Source: Botryllus schlosseri
Taxonomy: Eukaryota > Chordata > Ascidiacea > Stolidobranchia > Styelidae
Length of the DNA: 24,657 bases
Direction: 5' to 3'
Assembly: GCA_000444245.1 (NCBI GenBank)
Contig: ATSW01006589.1
Location: 1 to 24,657, forward strand
Under the pieces are notes generated by a model. That model was not told where the DNA came from. It searched no databases and saw nothing but the letters and a program-made list of their open reading frames with translations. The position numbers were made by a program, and so were the translations under genes. How positions within the stretch are numbered: position 1 is the stretch's first letter; each line of letters starts with the position of its first letter. Shown piece by piece: positions 21,802 through 24,657 of this stretch.

Positions 21802-21971
21802 AAATTTGGTTCAATTCCAACCAGTGGCCGCATTGCTACAGGAGAAGAAAGTTTCTATTTATTAGATAAAAATAAAAAACAAAAAATTTGAATTTGCTGT
21901 TGACCTCATGAAAGTGTTAGGTTGTCTATAGCAACAATGCTCACCAAATTTGGTTCAATTCCAACCAGTGG
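21802..21971 (+). repeat. 26-bp direct repeat, 144-bp period
   Basis: AAATTTGGTTCAATTCCAAC, followed by CAGTGG, occurs at 21802-21827 and 21946-21971. A shared GTTAGGTT lies about 30 bp before each copy. It looks like an old internal tandem duplication of the surrounding element. Confidence 0.7.
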
Positions 21972-22211
21972 AAGCGGAGTTATTGCCGTCGAAAAATTTG
22001 GATTGTGAAAAACACACGGTGCAATCCTCAATTAAAATTTCAAGGCGTTCGATAAGCCCGGCACCCCAAATTTACCACGACTCAGTTTATTAGGCTTGCT
22101 TATAGGTGACGAGATAGCGTCGTTGTTCAGCTGTGTGGCCTAATTAATCGCGATATTGAATTCATACGGCCCGCGTCCTCCACGAAATTTGTGACCCGCG
22201 ACCCGTTTTGA

Positions 22212-22225
22212 GTTGGCGACCCCTG
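22212..22225 (-). mobile_element. Lone hAT-like terminus inside the larger element
   Basis: GTTGGCGACCCCTG reads as CAGGGGTCGCCAAC on the minus strand, a common hAT end. It is followed inward by CGGGTCGCGGGTC. Its own left partner and an 8-bp duplication are not found. Confidence 0.45.
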
Positions 22226-22615
22226 ATATAAGCGGTGTCTTACGAAAGCCTAGAAGTGTGCCGTGCTACAAGTCGGCGGTTACGGATTCAAAAATAAGAT
22301 ATATCAGCCTGGTGTAAATGGTCATTGTAGTCGACAAACACCATGATTACCACAAACGACATTAGGGTTGAGAACATCGTAAATGCCGATCATGCGAGTC
22401 TTCTCGCTTCGACGAACTTATCCCGTAAGCTCCACTCTCGCACGCTGCGAATACACGTATATAATAACATACAGTCACTAAAATTTGACGTAGTAAGCAA
22501 GTAGTGGGGAATCTCGGCGGACTGGGGCTGCAGGCCATATTATCATGTAAGACGGAAAACTGTCCGCGGGCCGGACGAAATCCCTTCGCGGGCCGGATCC
22601 GGCCCTGCTCTAATG

Positions 22616-22740
22616 CATGGCTCTTCAACTGGGTGTATCGTACACCCTTGGGTGTACCGTAATTTCTAAAGGGTGCACCACCCGTATGGGGTGTACGGGG
22701 GTGTATCAGATCCGCACTACGGTGTACCGATGAGTAGCTA
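22616..22740 (+). repeat. GGTGTA-rich repeat, possible hAT-like end
   Basis: Directly after the target duplication of the previous element comes CATGGCTCTTCAACTGG. A run of GGTGTAC/GGTGTAT units in both orientations follows. The first bases resemble a hAT end, but no opposite end is found. Confidence 0.35.
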
Positions 22741-24633
22741 TCGCAATGAATACGCAAATTAATGCTTCAGAACTGGTTGACCGTGTGTTAAATATGGTAC
22801 AGTGTTCATATCAACGATATGCAGCTTATAAATTGCATTCCTGTTGTGATGTCATAAGCAAATGTCTCTCGTTATCGTTGAACCATCGGTAACGGACTAA
22901 TCGGTTCTTTTTGGAGGAGAACAGGGTAGAGTTAACATGCGGCCGTAACACAATATAATTACACAATTAAATTAGCCTGTGTTAGCTGCTGTCAACATGA
23001 AATTTGAATGAACGAATTGGTTACCAAATCTTTGAGAGATTTTAATTCCACTTAAAAATTTTTCTTCACGCTGAGCGTGGTTCAGGGTGACTTGGATTTT
23101 CGTTTTTATATAATAGTGTCCTTGCCATCTTATCCCCGCCGTACAATTGCGAACCGCATAGGAAAATGATGCGTCTCATAAAGAAATACCAAGTTAGAAT
23201 CGTGTGCGCCTCACGAATGAAGGTTTTCCCGGTACGCTTCAGCGTTTTATGATATATTTTGACTATACCGACAATCCTGACGGAAGGTAAGAAATAACAA
23301 TATGCAACTAAGTGAATAATATAATCCGGAAGATGAATCATCATTAATTTTGTACCTAAAATTTTCGAAGACACCCCACCATCAGCTATACCGCTTAATC
23401 TAATCACGTGAGTTGAGAATGGATAAATATTTAACATTAATATGTGAAACTACTAATATTATCGACGAAATTTATTCAAAAGTTTCAGAAGATTTTCGCG
23501 CTCCACGCGACCAGACACTGAATCCCTGTATATTTCCCTAGCATTTATACTCGCCATTTTGTGCATACATGGAAAGCCTGAAATGATTCTGACCTGCACT
23601 ACCGTGATTAAGTATCAAGTTCATTGTTGAACATAATGATTTATCATTGATTGAGGACCAATTTACCATGGACAAAGCACGATTGTTGTGGGTGAGACCT
23701 TTATGTGAACTCGATTCGAGTGCTCAATTTCTAATTTCTAACCCTGTAGTGCCCCCGATCCTAAATTTTACAAGTGTGGCGTAAACCATAAGGAAAGAAA
23801 CAACACGAAAACAATACGTATATTGTTAACAGATGATAGAATGTATCAATTTAGAATCAGGTCAAAGCTCTCTAGCAAAATGCCGAAACGTATGTGCAAT
23901 CATTAAAGAGCCACAGTTGGTCTACCCCAATACCGTTCTCTCGAGTTGCGAATATACATTTGGTCTCAATTCTGTCAATTACGCGGAGTATTGTTCAATA
24001 TTAATTTTTTGGAATGAGGTACACATATTCAATGCAGGAAATTAAGTGACACCAAATAGCGCGAAGAGTAAAGAAAAATCGCTGTTGAATAAGTCTGCCC
24101 TGCCACACTCTACTTTACTTTAAAATATGAAAATATGGGGTAAATGGCCCTCACCACCTGGCCTCGCCAATGAGCTATTCGCTCCATTGTCTTAAGAAAG
24201 CTGCAATATTCGGATTGTCAATTATCGAATCCAGGGATATTCTGGGGAGAAAAGGCTGTTTTCCTATTGTTATCCCGCAAAATCATACATTTTCGAGACA
24301 CAGCCCCGAGACTGCGCTGAGAAATCCAAACAGATTGCCACTAATCAAACCTTTTCAGCGACAATGAAATCGTGGATATCGGGCTTCTGGGTTGTAAATT
24401 GTGTCCAGACCTGTTCAGCGACCTAATTGGAGACAATTACAAATACAATGCTGACTCACAACTTGCGTCTTGAAGTCAGAACCGTTTCTTTCCTTGTAAC
24501 CTTACAGAAATAAAAATTCTTTTGGCTGGATGAATTATTGACCCAGTGATACTTATTGGACACATTTCCGACATGAAAACCTATATATGAAGGCTAGTGT
24601 GAGACTACATCTGAGACTGCCAAGGCACACAGG
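22741..24633. other. Intergenic to contig end, no gene supported
   Basis: The longest open frame is minus 23437-23066 (123 codons). It contains FIREAHTILTWY, faintly like the PAQR N-terminal FREPYIxTGYR block, but the following NET-WTH motif is absent. Short plus-strand frames at 23833-24045 and 24170-24367 have no domain. Confidence 0.4.
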
Positions 24634-24657
24634 CTGTCTCTTATACACATCTCTGAT
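24634..24657 (+). other. Tn5 mosaic end plus sequencing-adaptor start (artefact)
   Basis: CTGTCTCTTATACACATCT (24634-24652) is the exact 19-bp Tn5 mosaic end used in tagmentation libraries. The next bases, CTGAT, fit the reverse complement of the 454 adaptor ending in ATCAG. This is library sequence left at the contig end. Confidence 0.95.

Larger units (their letters stand above)
21445..22607. mobile_element. Non-autonomous hAT-type DNA transposon (1163 bp)
   Basis: It begins CAGGGGTGGGCAACTT, with GCGGGCCGGAT just inside, and ends GCGGGCCGGATCCGGCCCTG. These are hAT-like ends with matching subterminal GGGCCGGAT blocks. Flanks TTCTAATG (21437-21444) and CTCTAATG (22608-22615) agree at 7 of 8. 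No transposase is seen. Inside are a 26-bp direct repeat and a second hAT-like end facing right at about 22210-22225. Confidence 0.72.

Noticed and set aside
1-24657. tRNA, rRNA, CRISPR arrays and retroelement coding regions
   Set aside because: Looked for by eye on both strands; no convincing tRNA arm pattern, spaced repeat array, or reverse-transcriptase motif was found.

Overview
The window is animal genomic DNA: GT-AG introns, multi-exon genes for metazoan membrane-protein families, and many short non-autonomous DNA transposons. CpG is not visibly depleted, which points to an invertebrate rather than a vertebrate. The sequence does not let me name the species. The last 24 bases are not genomic: they are the Tn5 mosaic end plus the first bases of a sequencing adaptor, so the contig stops in library sequence. 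Scattered N bases (7587, 7589, 9349, 9362, 9367, 9368, 9373) mark consensus ambiguities.

Region 1-9.1 kb holds both genes I can support. On the minus strand, four exons (9093-8724, 6774-6598, 2313-1776, 1177-1054) splice in frame into a complete 402-residue progestin/adipoQ receptor (PAQR) of the membrane progestin receptor type, closest by eye to PAQR5/PAQR6. On the plus strand, wholly inside PAQR intron 2, two exons (3051-3562, 4037-5603) make a complete 692-residue choline-transporter-like protein (SLC44/CTL family). The arrangement is a gene nested antisense in another gene's intron. A perfect RFX-type X-box palindrome lies 89 bp past the SLC44 stop codon.

Region 9.1-24.6 kb has no gene I can support. 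It is repeat-rich. It contains a 302-bp hAT-type element (9655-9956), an 829-bp hAT-type element (16831-17659) and a 1163-bp hAT-type element (21445-22607), each with near-perfect 8-bp target duplications. A nested stack of inverted-repeat elements lies at 19621-20963, with two smaller ones inside it at 20108-20455 and 20482-20690. There are also two low-copy dispersed repeat families without clear termini.

Nothing indicates that the two genes act in one pathway. One is a seven-pass receptor/hydrolase-like protein and the other a choline-transporter-like carrier. Both are polytopic membrane proteins, and their relation here is positional.
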